From NCBI GenBank assembly GCA_963978905.1, contig OZ022259.1:47510727-47574726 (forward strand): 64,000 nt of DNA, given 5' to 3'. The notes beneath the pieces were generated by a model that ran no database searches, was not told where the DNA came from, and was given only the letters and a program-made list of their open reading frames with translations. Positions within the stretch are counted from its first letter, which is position 1. Each line of letters starts with the position of its first letter. Origin of the DNA: Trichostrongylus colubriformis. Taxonomy: Eukaryota > Nematoda > Chromadorea > Rhabditida > Trichostrongylidae. The position numbers and the translations under genes are program-made. Positions 43,257 through 55,905 of the stretch are shown here, piece by piece.

Positions 43257-44170
43257 GTAAGTGGGCATACGGAAACCAAAATATCTTCGTTTCAAACAAG
43301 TAAATAATTGATAAGCAGTTATAACAATAATTATCTCTTGAACTTATCACTTATTTGAAACAAGCACAATTCAAAGAATGTTGAAATGTAGACCTTCGTT
43401 TGAAGATAATTTTCACAAATATTTCATTTAATCGCCATTCCGTGCAAAGGCACTTATGTTTCAAAAATGGTTTCCACAAGGTGGTAATTCTTCTATCTCC
43501 TCAGAAATACTCCAGTTTGAGTCAAGTTAGCCGAAAACCACTAGCAGTGAGTCTAATGCAATTACGGCCGGAGCCGGTGTGAGCAGAGTGTTGCCTACTA
43601 ATAAAAGACGCCGAATCCTTTCGGCCAACCCTCTGTGTACTCAATTAAGTCCACGTTCTGAGTGCAAAACAAACATTTGGTATACCTTAAAGGCGATTAA
43701 TTGTCGCAGTGAGTGTTGTGCACAAAGGGAAAGGCAAAAAGCAAAGTATCACTCATTATTAAAAGCCGAAACCCACCAAAATCTAAAAACAATGGACTAT
43801 AGAGAACCACAGAGCGAGAGTCGTTAAGGAGAGAAAGCAAAAAAAGTTCGAAAGAAGGACATAGGCAACAGGAAATATCTTCTTTATTCATTTATTTATG
43901 CGCTCAGTAGACGCTGAAACATTAGCACAACTAAACAATTATTGATTAGTCGAAAAGGCAACCTTTCTGACAGAAACAGTGCAAAAGTACCTGCCTGTCC
44001 GAATGGTGCAGAGACCCAGCTAATGCTCATAAGTTCAATCCCTCCAAAAAACCTACTGTGCAAGGCAGTGCCAGCTCACATCCACAAACCGATACAAAAA
44101 ATAAAAAGGATAACTATAGGTTCTAATTAGATTGCAGTGCTAGCACGATGTTTGTAGGCGCCCTTTACGC
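43257..44170. other. Intergenic, no gene supported
   Basis: An open frame at 43579-43827 (82 codons) is Lys/Arg-rich without a recognisable motif. A B-box-like AGTTCAATCCC at 44032 is isolated. Confidence 0.4.
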
Positions 44171-44174
44171 TTGA

Positions 44175-44593
44175 AGGAATCGTCTACGGAACGAATGAGT
44201 TTCTTTGTTACCCATATATTTAGGTTGTATTTTCCTAATGAGGGCCCCATGCAAAGTTTCACGCGAAAAAGTAAGAATCCGGCTAAACAGCTCCACAAAT
44301 GCTCGACCGACTGGGCGGCCTTCGAGTAAAAGCCTTGTACCGTCAACCACGGCGGTTGGGACGGAGAATGGGGTTGTTTACATAATTTTGCCTTCCTACA
44401 ATGCATCTCTGAAAGGGCGGACGTCGGGGCGGACACTTGCTCGGAAGCCCCGCCCACCCGGCTGCGACTTTGTGGTGCTGTATATAAGCCGGATTCAGAT
44501 TTTTCGCGTGGAACTTTGCATGCGGCCCACATTAGGTAAATACTACATGAATATATGGATAACAGAAAAACTCACTTTCCGCGGACGTTTCCT
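44175..44593. mobile_element. TTAA-palindrome family, copy 6
   Basis: About 419 bp. The left flank is TTGA (44171-44174) and the right end has lost a few bases (CGTTTCCTGAAT). A 25-bp tandem duplication (GAATGATCGAATTCCTCAC unit) follows at 44594-44641. Confidence 0.85.
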
Positions 44594-44641
44594 GAATGAT
44601 CGAATTCCTCACGGACCCGAATGATCGAATTCCTCACAGGA

Positions 44642-47600
44642 TTATCAATGAGGTCCACCCTACCAGAGCCAGTCAGTAATTTGGTGCAAAAGCTGACGAG
44701 TAAGATAACACAAAAACTACTGAATATAGCGCTGGCATAGTAAATGATAAAGGAATGAAACATCCAATATCAATCGAGTTGCCAGTTTCAGCCACGTAAT
44801 TGACTTCCATACAAAATTGCATGGGCATTTGATAGCTAATTAACCCGCACAAACAGCTCAGAAGTGGATAATGTTCAATAAATAAAAGTAAATGTATAAC
44901 CACAACAAGAAAGAAGATTACGAAGTAGAGTCCCTATATTTCAAGCAATCTTTTTACAAATAATCCATAAGAACAGAGGTCTTATGGTTAGTAGCTGACC
45001 TCAGCGAAGGATGAAAAAAGAGGGTTGGTTCATGCATACAAGAACTACGAAGTTGTGATACGCCTTCGCTTGTCATTGTCGCCTCCACGAGTGTAATATC
45101 ATAGATCACATATCCAGTGTCGTTGATACTACAACGATCACTTCAAGCAGAATTTCCGATGATTATTAGAGAAATGGGACGGGCAACAGCTCCATGATTA
45201 GACAGCGTATCAGAAATCTAACCGGTGACTAGCACACCTATTCGTCTTCTTGTCAACAAACATGCTGTAATTACTCATTCTATCTACGAACGTGATAACA
45301 GCTTGTAAAACAGTAATACGAATTATACACAACTTTCGCATCGCAGGCTGCGGCGAAAATCAGCAGCTATCAAAAATCAAAAATATCAGAATCAGCTTGT
45401 AAAACAGTTAATCCCATGGAAAACAGCATTGAAATAGGAACGGACGCTGCCTGATAGCGCTAACTCAAACAAACAAATAAAATCAAAAAACACCTGCGGA
45501 AATGTCCCAATCGAGGCGGTCAAACACGTGCCTCCCAATCAGTATATTTGTAAAAAAAACAAATGATGGAGCCTCAACGGGATAAGCCATGCATTAGCTT
45601 CCTCGAGGGAACGTGGAGGAATTTGAATGGAACTGTGTTTGAATTTGAAATTTGAATATGAAAATTCTGGAAAATCTGAAAATTCAAGGTAGTATTTAAA
45701 AAGACTATATGTTGAATTGAATCAACTAATTCCTCCATTATTTACATAGCCCCTTGTTTTTCGATACCGTGTTCCCAAATATGCGAACCAGAGAAGATAA
45801 CAACCTCGATCAGAGAAGGATCCCATCTTGAGCGAGTATGGTGGTATACTGACGCCCCGCTTACCATTAGTGGAAGTGATTATTATGCAAGAAAGGTGAA
45901 ATGAAGATTGCAGAGAGAATGAAGATACAAATAAAAGGCGACCTGAAACTCCGCCGATGTAAAAACTGAAGGGATCAAAGCTCTAGCATGCATTCGACCT
46001 TGGCACCACCCGCTTTTCCCACGAAAACCGGAAGATGAAGCGAGTAGTTTGCGTGGTTGCACTAGGCAGTGACACACTAATCGGCATTTTTGACGAGAAA
46101 TTCATCGTTAAGTTCGTGACAAGGACGAATATGAATATTAAAAAAGGTTTTGAGATGCCAGAGAACTCCATCTCAGAAACTTGTGTGATAGAAAGGTCCC
46201 TACCAGCCGTGTATTAACCCCTAAATAACTTGTCGCCCACTGCCTGCCAATCCACCCCCAGGTAATGAATAGGTAATGAATGGAATGATTCGTATGAATG
46301 AGGAGATAAAACAAAACTTTCCTTGTTTTCCGTTTCTGGTTCACGAGTAAAGGAGATTGGTGGAGAAAATCTTGAAAATATCGACACAAAAAACCGTAAG
46401 TGTAGGGAAAGCACATGGTGACCGAAAGAAATGACGAAGAATGAGAAGTAGAAAAGGAACATAAGGACGATGTGAACTAGAAAAGATCAAAAGGGACAAA
46501 ATACCCTACGTGAATGTAGGAAAAAAAGTTTTTCAATTGGTCTGAGGTATCAACTGGTTCATTATAAACATGACCGATGCAGTAAACTAGAAAATCGAAG
46601 ACAGCTGCCCTCCAAAACATCAGCTGACATGCATAGGGCGCTTTCTGTACACAGGACAATGGGAGCCGAGGCTCTCCCAACACACTGAGTAATTAGATAT
46701 TAATGTGACAGAATCACCAGCAAAAGAACCGGTGACAAAAGGGATATCAATGAAAAGGCAAAAGAAAACCAGAAAAAGGAAAAAAATAATCGGTAAGACG
46801 TCAACGAAGATGTCCTGCAGCTGAGCCCTCTCATGTCATAGTGAATAAGAAGTGAAGGTACAGAAAAGTCTAGAAAGCCATTGCGAAATTGTTTTTGACC
46901 GTTAAACTTCAGGAGCTCACGACAATTTTTTTTAAAAATGCGCCATGCACTCGTTTTCTACTGAAGACCGCGAATTGGTGTTAGGAAATGACTCGCGCTG
47001 GCCAGTTTCCATACTAACTACAAACACAAACCATTGCAAAAGCTCGTCGAAGTTGAGCTCTTCGTTAGCATTTGCCGATTCTTTTACTTTTCAAACTTTA
47101 CGGTTTTTCTTTCAACTTCAAACAACAGCAGAAACTACATGAGAAAAAGGAAGTTAGGGTCTTTAACTAACGAAATGAACTGGCCTCCTTAAACCGCTCC
47201 CGCTCATTGGGAGAGTGCCAGGAAGTACCTCTGAGCCACTACGCTATATCTGCTTTTAATAAGAGAAGTAGAAAGATCAATATGTCTAGATCCTTCTAGA
47301 GATTACCGTCAGCGACCAGATGCCACGTCAAGTGGTAGCGGTCTATATTTGATGAGACCATTGAGCAAATGGTACCGATCAGCTTCTACCTCCTTAAGAG
47401 ATCCGTAGGAGATCCGTTGAAGTGTCTTTGAGTGTATTTGAGCAGTTCGTGAAACGATGAGAGCACATCCTCTGTGATGGGCTGGATTTTACGCCCACCC
47501 GACAAGCGGCGGGGGTGGATGGATGCTGCTGTGAGGAAGCTGAGCTGAGGACCACCAGCATTTTTGAGCGCGCTTTTTTCCAGCCAGACGGAATTCGAGC

Positions 47601-47870
47601 CGCGGTCGCCGACGACGAAACAAACATGGATAAGAGGGATCATTTTCTCTGTCAACATTGCAGCTAATAAGAAAGAAAATTCGTTGGCGATTCAGCGCAC
47701 ATGTGATGATAAAGACGGGAACAAAAGGAGAAGAACAGGGGAAGATAGAGCCATTTATCAGCCACATATTGCCTTCCATTCATCCAGACACTCGTCTTGG
47801 GTGAAAAATTGAGCAGCAGCAAACGGAAATTAGCTGAACATACCAGCAGACACTTGTACTAGGAAAGATG
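44642..47870. other. Long intergenic stretch, no gene supported
   Basis: Overlapping open frames at 45883-46462 and 47386-47812 run on both strands without domains. A tRNA-like A-box on the minus strand near 47255 (TAGCGTAGTGG) lacks a B-box. A 90-codon minus frame at 47386-47658 is protein-like in composition but has no usable splice context. Confidence 0.4.
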
Positions 47871-47879
47871 AACAAGAGA

Positions 47880-48122
47880 TTAGAAAAAAATATGAATAAG
47901 TAGCATGAATAAATAGCAATCTAGGTAACAACTGCAAGATAAGAAGCTCTTCATGATGCTCTTCAAAAAAATGGTTTCTGATCGTAGATCCGGAGTTTCG
48001 GAGTTCCCCTGGGACGCGCCTTGTACTGTTTTTGGGCACAGCACCGTCGCAATGACTAGGCCAATACAAATAACAATTTTATATGCTGAAACGTTCCCGT
48101 AGGTACGGACTTTCAAAGGCAA
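47880..48122 (-). other. Candidate small secreted-protein frame
   Basis: ATG-led minus frame with an N-terminal hydrophobic stretch (IVICIGLVIATVLC) followed by QGASQGNSETPDLRS, as in a signal peptide with a polar mature start. It is short, a second hydrophobic run follows, and no family or splice partner was found. Confidence 0.2.
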
Positions 48123-48282
48123 AGAGAATTCTAGGCGAGTTGTACTACTAAATGATGGATGAGTAAGTTTCGGGTATTGGAAACTGCAGTGGGAACAAGC
48201 AGAGTAGGCCGAAAAATGTGAGAAGACGTGTTCATATGGAGTGCGAAGGATAAAAACTGAAAAAATCTAATTTTACAAAGGA

Positions 48283-48368
48283 CGGGCTACTATACCATGC
48301 GCCCCACAAGAATGAGAAAAGCCTCCGGGCTACTATACCATGCGCCCCACAAGAATGAGAAAAGCCTC
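48283..48368. repeat. Perfect 43-bp tandem duplication
   Basis: The unit beginning CGGGCTACTATACCATGCGC occupies 48283-48325 and 48326-48368 with no differences, implying a recent event or an assembly duplication. Confidence 0.95.
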
Positions 48369-48369
48369 A

Positions 48370-49296
48370 AGTGGAAGCCTGTATGAAAAATTGTCTCAGT
48401 GACAAGTCGAATTCATCTTATTTAACTTCTTTTCAATTTATACTCCAACATATTAGGCGATATCATGTGATTTGAGTGTTCGACAATAGTTAGAGGCTAT
48501 AAAAGCTTTCTTTAATCCAAAAATACCGCAAAAAAACAGCTCAAAAAGAAGTTCAAGAAAGTGCCGAATTGAGGAGTTTGGTCCTTTCGTCAGACTTATA
48601 TAAATAGGTATAAAATTATGTTATAATGTGCCTAATCCTTATCACTAATGTGCTTCCATCGAGAAATCCCTTTATTATCAGATAATTATTCATTTTTTAA
48701 TGAAAGCCACTGTGCTATTAAAGCACTATATTATTACAAATGAAAGTCGCAATAAAATAAAAGGAATGCTCAGGAATTCTATGAATGCGCATGCAAAAAG
48801 CAGGAATGCAACTCAGTCGCATTAGATAATCGAGTGCCTTTGTATTCACTAGGGGAGCAGCTGAAAGCAGGATGGAGGCATTGCGTGGATCGAAGAGATG
48901 CGGCAGTCTTCGTGAGACCCTCCCGAAAACAGCGCGCCTATGTGCACCTATTCCGAATTAGGTCTGCCTTGACAAGCTCAGGTCTAGCGCTACATTGCCT
49001 AATAGACATCAGTCGTCTGAAGGGGGATGAAAGCTGACCCGTCTGAAAAAGGACGGTTTTCATCATTGGCGGAGAAGAAAGGGAAACACGCTGGAAACCT
49101 ATGGTAACCTGCATCAATCAATCTGTTTGAAGTGCGCCGTGCATTCCACATCCATTCCTGATCATAATGATAGGTGAAGGCGCAGCTGGCTTGTACAAGG
49201 AACTTGTACAGTTGTCACTGACCATAGCTATCAAGCGTCTATCCGTTTTTAAATAGAACTGGTACCAGTCGGCAGACCCTCAAGGCTTAAAAGCCT
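48370..49296. other. Intergenic, no feature recognised
   Basis: AT-rich. The open frame at 48834-49037 has no support. Confidence 0.4.
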
Positions 49297-49298
49297 CG

Positions 49299-51357
49299 TC
49301 TAGCCTGAGCAGATACCAAGCCATTACGGTACCAGCGATTCCCTAGCCTATGCCACGCCACTACTCTCAAAAAATCAAATTGGTATCCAAATAGAAACGG
49401 AAAAATAGTAATAGAAATGAGAAGGGAATAGAAATCTTGCTGATAAGTCAATAAAGGGATTATCAGAGAGCAAGGCTTTACAGCCCAAAAAATCATAAAT
49501 ATGTCGAGGAAAAGTTTAGGGGTCATGGGGGTTAGAATATGATGAACACTATCAACTCATCAGGTGCTGTATGTAGTAGGTAATAATGTGTCCAGATTTT
49601 CAAGAAACTGACTGAACGATCATAAAAGAATCCGTCAAGATAACCTGACACTACAGATATCCGTTATGGCACCAGATGTGAACGTATTTCCCTTTTACAC
49701 CCTGAGGATAAGTGGCTAGAGCTACGTGATGGGCTATAAAAACCACCCGGCTAATGACACCTACCACTACCACGTGAAAAAGCACCCACTTACTAGACTT
49801 GGTGACTCAGAAGAGGTGGTCTTTACATTCAGTTATGGCCGCGAAACTTCGTCTTTAACCACATGTGACACCGAACAGCAGCAGTGGTGCACAACATCAG
49901 TAATTTTTCCACAATGGAAGCTTTCCACAAAAAGGTCATCTTCTGGTCCACAAATTTGCTAGAATGTTCCGAAAAATCGCTAACACTACCGAATGTACTG
50001 CTACATACAATGTTACAATTATCAATGCCGCAGGACCATATACCAAGAAACATACCATACCAAGAAACATACCATACCAAGAAACATCGTTATGTGACAA
50101 TTATCAATGCCGCAGGACCATATGGAAGAAACATCGTTATGTGCTCATCTGGTTCCAGCAGCACGGCCGAAAAATTCACGAAAAGACACAAACAAGCACT
50201 GACCCGAAACTATCGATTAACGGAAATATTGTTAGTGCCATCAAAAACAAATACCAATGAATATCATAAATAGGAAATAGCGGAAATATCGTTAGTGCCA
50301 TTAAAACCAAATACCAGTGAATATCATAAATAGGAAAGACGTTGAACAGTCCAATTAAACATTTATAGTGTGAGGTAATCGGCTGAAGTCTTCAGCAGTT
50401 GAATACAGGCCAGTCGGTGATAGATGATTTTTCATTTCGTCTTCAAAATTAATATCCTAGTTGGGTTCGAAGGTAAAAGTCAACCACGGGATAGCGTGAG
50501 TACATCTGCCATTTCATCTATACTGTGGACATTTTTTGTCGAAATAAATCCCATTTAAAGAACTTTTGTTGTTTTCTATGCATGCCCATGAAAACAACAA
50601 GAAAAGGGCAAAAAAAAAATGGCGTTAGCTCTATGACTTCAGAAAACATCATAAATATATAATGACCAGTGATAAACAAATAGTTCAGTGAGTTCTACAA
50701 ATATGAATATTTAAAAAATTCCATCTCAAGATTGAAACAGGATGCATCTGAAATTGCAGCATCGCATTTCCGTATAGTGTAGACTAAGAAAACGTGCACA
50801 ATTTCGATATAGCATATTTGCCCTCCGATACAAACATGCTCAGTCCCAACGAATTCTGGCCACCCTCTTTCGTAAAGAAGGCGATCTGCATGTGAACAAA
50901 GCAAAAGACATGCTTGACCAGACCATCCAGAGAACGAAATAATCCCTACTATATACATATATGATCTTGTTGGTGGAAAGCTCCCATTATGGAAAATTTT
51001 CTAGTGGTGCGTGCCATCGCAGCTGTTCGCTATCACATGTGGTTGAAGACAAAGTTTCGCGGCCATAAGCGAATGTAAAGACCTCTCTTCTCCTTCTGAG
51101 TCACCAAGTCCAGTAGGTGGCTGTTTCTTTACGTGGTAGTGGTAAGTGTCATTAGCCGGATGGTTTTTATGGCCCACCACGCAGCTCTGGCCACTTATCC
51201 CCAGGGTGTAAAAGGGGAATACGTTCACATCTGGAGCCGTAGTGGATATCTGTAGTGTCGGTGTTACCTTGACGGATTCTTCTATGATCGTTCAGTCTGT
51301 TTCTTGAAAGCCGTGGGCTAGGGAATAGGTGTTACCGTAGTCACGATATCTGCTCAA
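49299..51357. mobile_element. 2-kb inverted repeat element
   Basis: The ends GAGCAGATACCAAGCCATTA (49299) and GTAGTCACGATATCTGCTC (to 51357) are inverted. After an interruption in the left arm (about 49350-49595), the arms pair again: 49600-49895 with 50999-51310, for example GAACGTATTTCCCTTTTACA against TGTAAAAGGGGAATACGTTC and CACTACCACGTGAAAAAG against CTTTACGTGGTAGTG. The spacer contains tandem repeats (50030-50130, 50220-50335) and no transposase motif. Class unknown. Confidence 0.75.
50030..50335. repeat. Short tandem repeats in the spacer of the 2-kb inverted repeat
   Basis: ATACCAAGAAACATACC-type 18-bp repeats occur at 50040-50090. The phrase TATCAATGCCGCAGGACCAT occurs twice (near 50020 and 50104). 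A 60-bp unit starting CGGAAATAT.GTTAGTGCCA is duplicated at 50220 and 50280 with few differences. Confidence 0.8.
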
Positions 51358-52249
51358 GTGTGCACAAGGCAACTGGCCACTAATGGTACACTGAACGCGA
51401 TTAAAAATGTAGAAGCATCAAAGAACATGTTTCACCACCTGTATGAGAGAGGCAATACTGCCATGTTGACATTGCTTGCTCAGCTTTGCTCTAACATATG
51501 TTTTTAGAATTCTGGTGACATTTACACTGGCATTTGCTCACCTCTAAACGAAATTTATAGAGTCACTAGAAGTCAGAGGAATTTCGGAGAAACCTTGTTT
51601 TCTTTTGTTTTGCAATCACTGCATTATCATTATAAGTACTGGACACACCACATAAAAATTAGGTAAGCTCACAAAAATAAAAGGTTCGTAATGATCCGTC
51701 AAAATGGTGGTCATGAAGTGGCATAAATCTGAAGCAGATTTCATGGAAAATACAAGTTTAGGATTATGAATCAAAGAATGCCGCACTTCGAAAAAATGAT
51801 CCACTTCTGCAAAACCGTGTAAGATATGAGGCGCGCCGCAGTGAGGTTGTGCCATTAGATTCGGAAAGTGACAAACACAGGATTTTGAGATTGAAGGCGT
51901 TCAAACATAGTCTTAGTCTTTCACAAACTGGCAATGTCATGAATATCGGATTTTTGGAGCCTTATTGTATTTTAATTTTACCTTACCGAACTTAAGACTA
52001 GACACAATTCCTATCCTTCCATTTTCCACCGACTTTAGGTCTGCTGAACAGATTTCTAAAAAAAGATGCTCTTACGTGCATCTCTGCTAGATATTATGGG
52101 CTAGGACGCGCTACCAGCCATTCCAGAAGTCGCCACTGTCTAGGTTATCTCAACTTTCCATTATCCCGAGTCATCTCACTGATTTACCAGAATTGTCCGA
52201 CGGCATGAAAAACACTATCTCAACTATCAGACAGTCTCCGTAAAACATA
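51358..52249. other. Intergenic, no feature recognised
   Basis: No exon or repeat supported. Confidence 0.4.
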
Positions 52250-52620
52250 CTATATACTAATGTATGGAACCCATGCAGAATTTCACAAAGACAGAATTCG
52301 GCTAAGATACAGCTCTCCTAATTCTCGGCCGGGTGGGCGGAGCCTCCGAGTAAAGCCCCGTCCCGTCGTCCGCAACGGTTGGGAACGGAGAGTGGGACTG
52401 TTTACGCAGCTTTCTGGTCCTACAATGCGTCTCCGACCGCGGCGGACGCGGGATAGGCACTTGCTCTGAGGCCCCGCCCACCCGGACGAGAATTCGCAGT
52501 GCTGTATCTTGGCCAAATTCACATTCTTTCGCTTGAAACCCAGCATGTGGCCCAAATTAGGCAAATACAACTCGAATATAAGGACAGAAAAACTCATTTT
52601 TACGTGGACGATTCTATTAG
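52250..52620. mobile_element. TTAA-palindrome family, copy 7 (5' truncated)
   Basis: The left outer arm is missing (it starts near TAATGTATGGAACCC). The centre and right arm to ACGTGGACGATTC are retained, with a decayed right terminus. Confidence 0.85.
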
Positions 52621-53314
52621 AGAAAGACTGAATGAGAAAACCTATTAGATCCCGCTCTTCGGGCCTGTGCCACCCATATAAAGCAATAAAAAAGATTATA
52701 AAGTCCAATGAATCACTGAAAGCAGAAACCGTACTAGTTAATGTTTGCACATATATAATTTATGCGTGCCCTATCAAAGTGGTTTGCACATTTCGTTGAG
52801 ATGGCAGCAAAGAACGAACGAAAGCGATACAAAATGGAGATTCGCTTCATCGAATTATTGATTTTCACAAGAAACAAGTCAGTAGCCAACTGAAAACTAC
52901 CAGAGAAACCCTAACCACGCCGAATCTCCAATGTGTCGAAATTCGCTGCTCTCGCTGGGGAATAATTTAAATTGGTCGGTGAGGGTCATAAGGTGTTCAG
53001 TAGTTTACTGCCAGACGGACAACCAGTTGTATGAAAGGAGGCTTAGGGACTAAATGCAAGACCCCTTCACTAATCGGATCAATCGCCGTCAAATCTGCAA
53101 TGGCTCGATTTCGGATTAGAATCCCTACAATCTAAAGAAATAGGAATACGATAGTAGTGGCTGTGCAGGTATGTTGGAGCACTATGGCGCTGATGGTCCC
53201 CGTGCTGTGTTTTGAAGGTATAGCTTGAGCTGATCCTAGGATGGAATATCAAATAATCCTAAAGAATCAGAAGTACATCTGAAAAGCACTAGAGGATGAA
53301 GCGGTCGACATCAA
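52621..53314. other. Intergenic, no feature recognised
   Basis: No exon or repeat supported. Confidence 0.4.
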
Positions 53315-53429
53315 GACCGCCGTCAGACTTTGCGATTTTGCGGCGTCGCACTTTCGCACGCGAACTTGCGGCATTGCACAATCTCAAGGTTGTGGCATCA
53401 CGTGAGAAGGTGCGACGCCGCAAAACGTA
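53315..53429. mobile_element. MITE, GCCGCCGTCAGRCTTTGCG family
   Basis: ACCGCCGTCAGACTTTGCGA and the inner phrases GTCGCACTTTCGCACGCGAA and GCGGCATTGCACAATCTCAA match 2849-3004. The right terminus is degraded after GACGCCGCAAAACG. Confidence 0.65.
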
Positions 53430-55014
53430 GTATTTCAAATGAATTTTTCTTGATCCTAGGCTTGACCCTATTGAAGAACAGGGTGCTCAGCAGATGGAGA
53501 AGAACGCTTAGCATCAATCAGCTGATTTTGAATGCAAAAGCTATCGCAATGTGCTCGTAATTTTTACAACAGCAGCGCAAGTGTAAACACGGACGTAAAA
53601 CTGAAAATCGCATTATCGATGACGACGAACATCGCTGAACGAACCATAAAAAAACGGTGAGAAAATGGAGAAAGTGGGTACAGAGGAGAAGGAACTTATT
53701 GCGGCACTAGTTGGAAAAGTGCACAAAGTGATTTCAAGCCTCAAAAACATATTATATTTCGATTGAAGTGAACAATGATAAAATTAATAAATCAGCGCAT
53801 AACACAGGGACTCATAAATTTGCTGACAGTCTTTCCAGAAAAATCCGTTCCATAGTCCTAGGTTAAATGCATACATATAGCAGAATATATTCGAAATTGT
53901 GGCCCCGGTGAGCGCCTTGCATTTGACTTTTACTACAAACGGACTTTTAATTAGATAAGATTGCAGCGGTGGACACATGAGTATAGGTAGTTAGCTCTTC
54001 GAAGTCTGAATTCTAAAGGGAACATGGAGGAGCATGGTTTCGGAAAGTGGCGTATTTTAGTGCAATTCTGTGCAGTTCTGGTAGCCACCCTGAAAAAGCA
54101 AAAATGCGTGCCATGTTGAGTGGCATTATCACACATTGTTAGGTGTGAATCATTCTGATTTCCACATCCCATCCAGGACATTGCCTGATCATGTTTCATG
54201 CTCCCAAGCTTCAAAAATGCATCCTACCCATGGCCAATACATATTAGAGCCTGTACATGACTGTTAGAATCACTGGTTCTAATACAGTAAGCCGCTAGAT
54301 GACTCAGAGAAACCTTTTCTCACATTTTTTTGACCAACTATATAGTGCAAGCAATACTTGCCCATGCATACCATTACTGTAGAATAATGTAACGTGCAAA
54401 AAACGATGATAATTTGCACTAGTAGAAATCAGTAAAATGAAGGAAAGATATAACAAATAAGATAAACTACGAAGGAGGAACGCTGATGCAGCATTTCCTA
54501 AAGCAACCTGACAAATAAATTAGGAGAAGGGAACGCAGGGTCTCAAAAACCTCTTTATCCCATCAGTATTACTACTGATGCATTGCTCGGTACCAAAATA
54601 ACGGGGGTAGGTTGGCAAGAACACCGCCTCTTACATCGGTTGGCCCTAGCCAGATGTCTGTAGATAAATGTGTACAATAAAAATGGAATGGACGATATGT
54701 CGAACGCAATTCATTGACGCCCGTTGGAGCATTCACCTTCTCTAGAATATGAAAAGAATTCATGCACGCATCTCCTTCAATACTGATGATCTGCTTGATT
54801 GAGCCACCGTTTGAATGCAGTCCTGACTTCCGAGGTTCCTGCGTTGTTGTCTGATGTAAAGCTGAGGCACAAAATAAATTGTGAGGTGTTACATACATGT
54901 ATTTGACCACATCACGCTCTACTTCGTGTCTGAATGTCTCAAATGCGGTATCTGTTTCTCTCACCCAAGTTATGCTGTGGACTACTGCAATGCTGCTAAA
55001 TTCATTCTTTTATT
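53430..55014. other. Intergenic, no gene supported
   Basis: Open frames at 53951-54214 and 54572-54964 (130 codons, minus) have no recognisable domain. Confidence 0.4.
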
Positions 55015-55029
55015 TATTCTCTCCTCTTA

Positions 55030-55890
55030 CTTACTTACTTACTTACTTAATCGGCTGGCAAGTTGCCTGACGCGGTCATGCCGCATCTTCGCCGAGGTGT
55101 GTTGTCCATGAGCAGAGCTGAGCCCATCGATCACGATCTTCAGCGATAGGTCGAATGGAATCCACCCACATGTCGCTGTTCCATAACCTGCGAAACGAAA
55201 TGTCTCGCTTAAACTGCCGATCAACGCCAAGCATCCTCAGGTCTTCCTTCACCACATCTGTCCAGAATCTCCGCTTGCGGCCGGGCGGCCTCCTCCAACT
55301 GGGATCCGGAAGCATCCTCAGGGAAAGTTGAACAAGGCGATCCGATTGTCTCCTCAAAAGGTGACCCAGGAAGCGTAGACGATTCTGCGTGACTACTTCC
55401 GATGGAGGGGAGAGATGTTGCTATTTTCCACGACTCATCCTCCGGTATACCAAATCCACTTCCGCATAAAGTTCTTCGTTGTGGCATACCCTTGGCCAGA
55501 AGTAGCCTAGCATTCGTCTGAGAAGTTTTCTTTCTGTGCAGTCGAGTTTTTCCATTACCGTGGACGGCGCTGCCCATGTCTCCGACCCGTACATCATGAT
55601 GGGTCGAATGGCGGACAGGTACACGCGCAGCTTGACTTCATTGGCAATAGGAGTCGACCACAGACACCTGTATAAGGAGTTGAACGCCGATACGGCTTTA
55701 ACGCAGCGCTGCTGAATATCCCTTTCACAGCTGCCGTTGTTCTTCAGCATACAGCCCAGATAACAGAACTCCTCTACAAGTTCTATTGGTTGCCCATCCA
55801 CCTTGACTCCTGCTGTAGGTTTCACTGAAATCCACATTTGTTTGCATTTGTCAGGGCGTAGGCGTAATCCATAGGCTGCAGCTAGTTTTC
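55030..55890 (-). mobile_element. RTE-type LINE, 5'-truncated insertion with 15-bp target duplication
   Basis: TATTCTCTCCTCTTA occurs at 55015-55029 and again at 55891-55905, a perfect target duplication around an 861-bp insert. The insert encodes, on the minus strand, the C-terminal part of an RTE reverse transcriptase and ends in an (AAGT)n tail (CTTACTTACTTACTTACTT on the plus strand), the tandem-repeat 3' end seen in RTE elements. The intact duplication indicates a fairly recent insertion. Confidence 0.95.
55076..55890 (-). pseudogene. RTE reverse transcriptase C-terminal fragment
   Basis: One continuous minus frame interrupted by a single TAG (55423-55421). It starts in the thumb region (AAYGLRLRPDKCKQMW) and continues with the canonical EFCYLGCML and the block LSAIRPIMMYGSETWA. 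After the nonsense codon come NRLRFLGHLLRRQSDR, PPGRKRRFWTDVVKED and EDRDRWAQL, ending at TGA near 55078. The palm motif YxDD and the endonuclease domain lie beyond the truncation. It is an inactive copy and needs an active RTE elsewhere for its origin. Confidence 0.93.
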
Positions 55891-55905
55891 TATTCTCTCC
55901 TCTTA

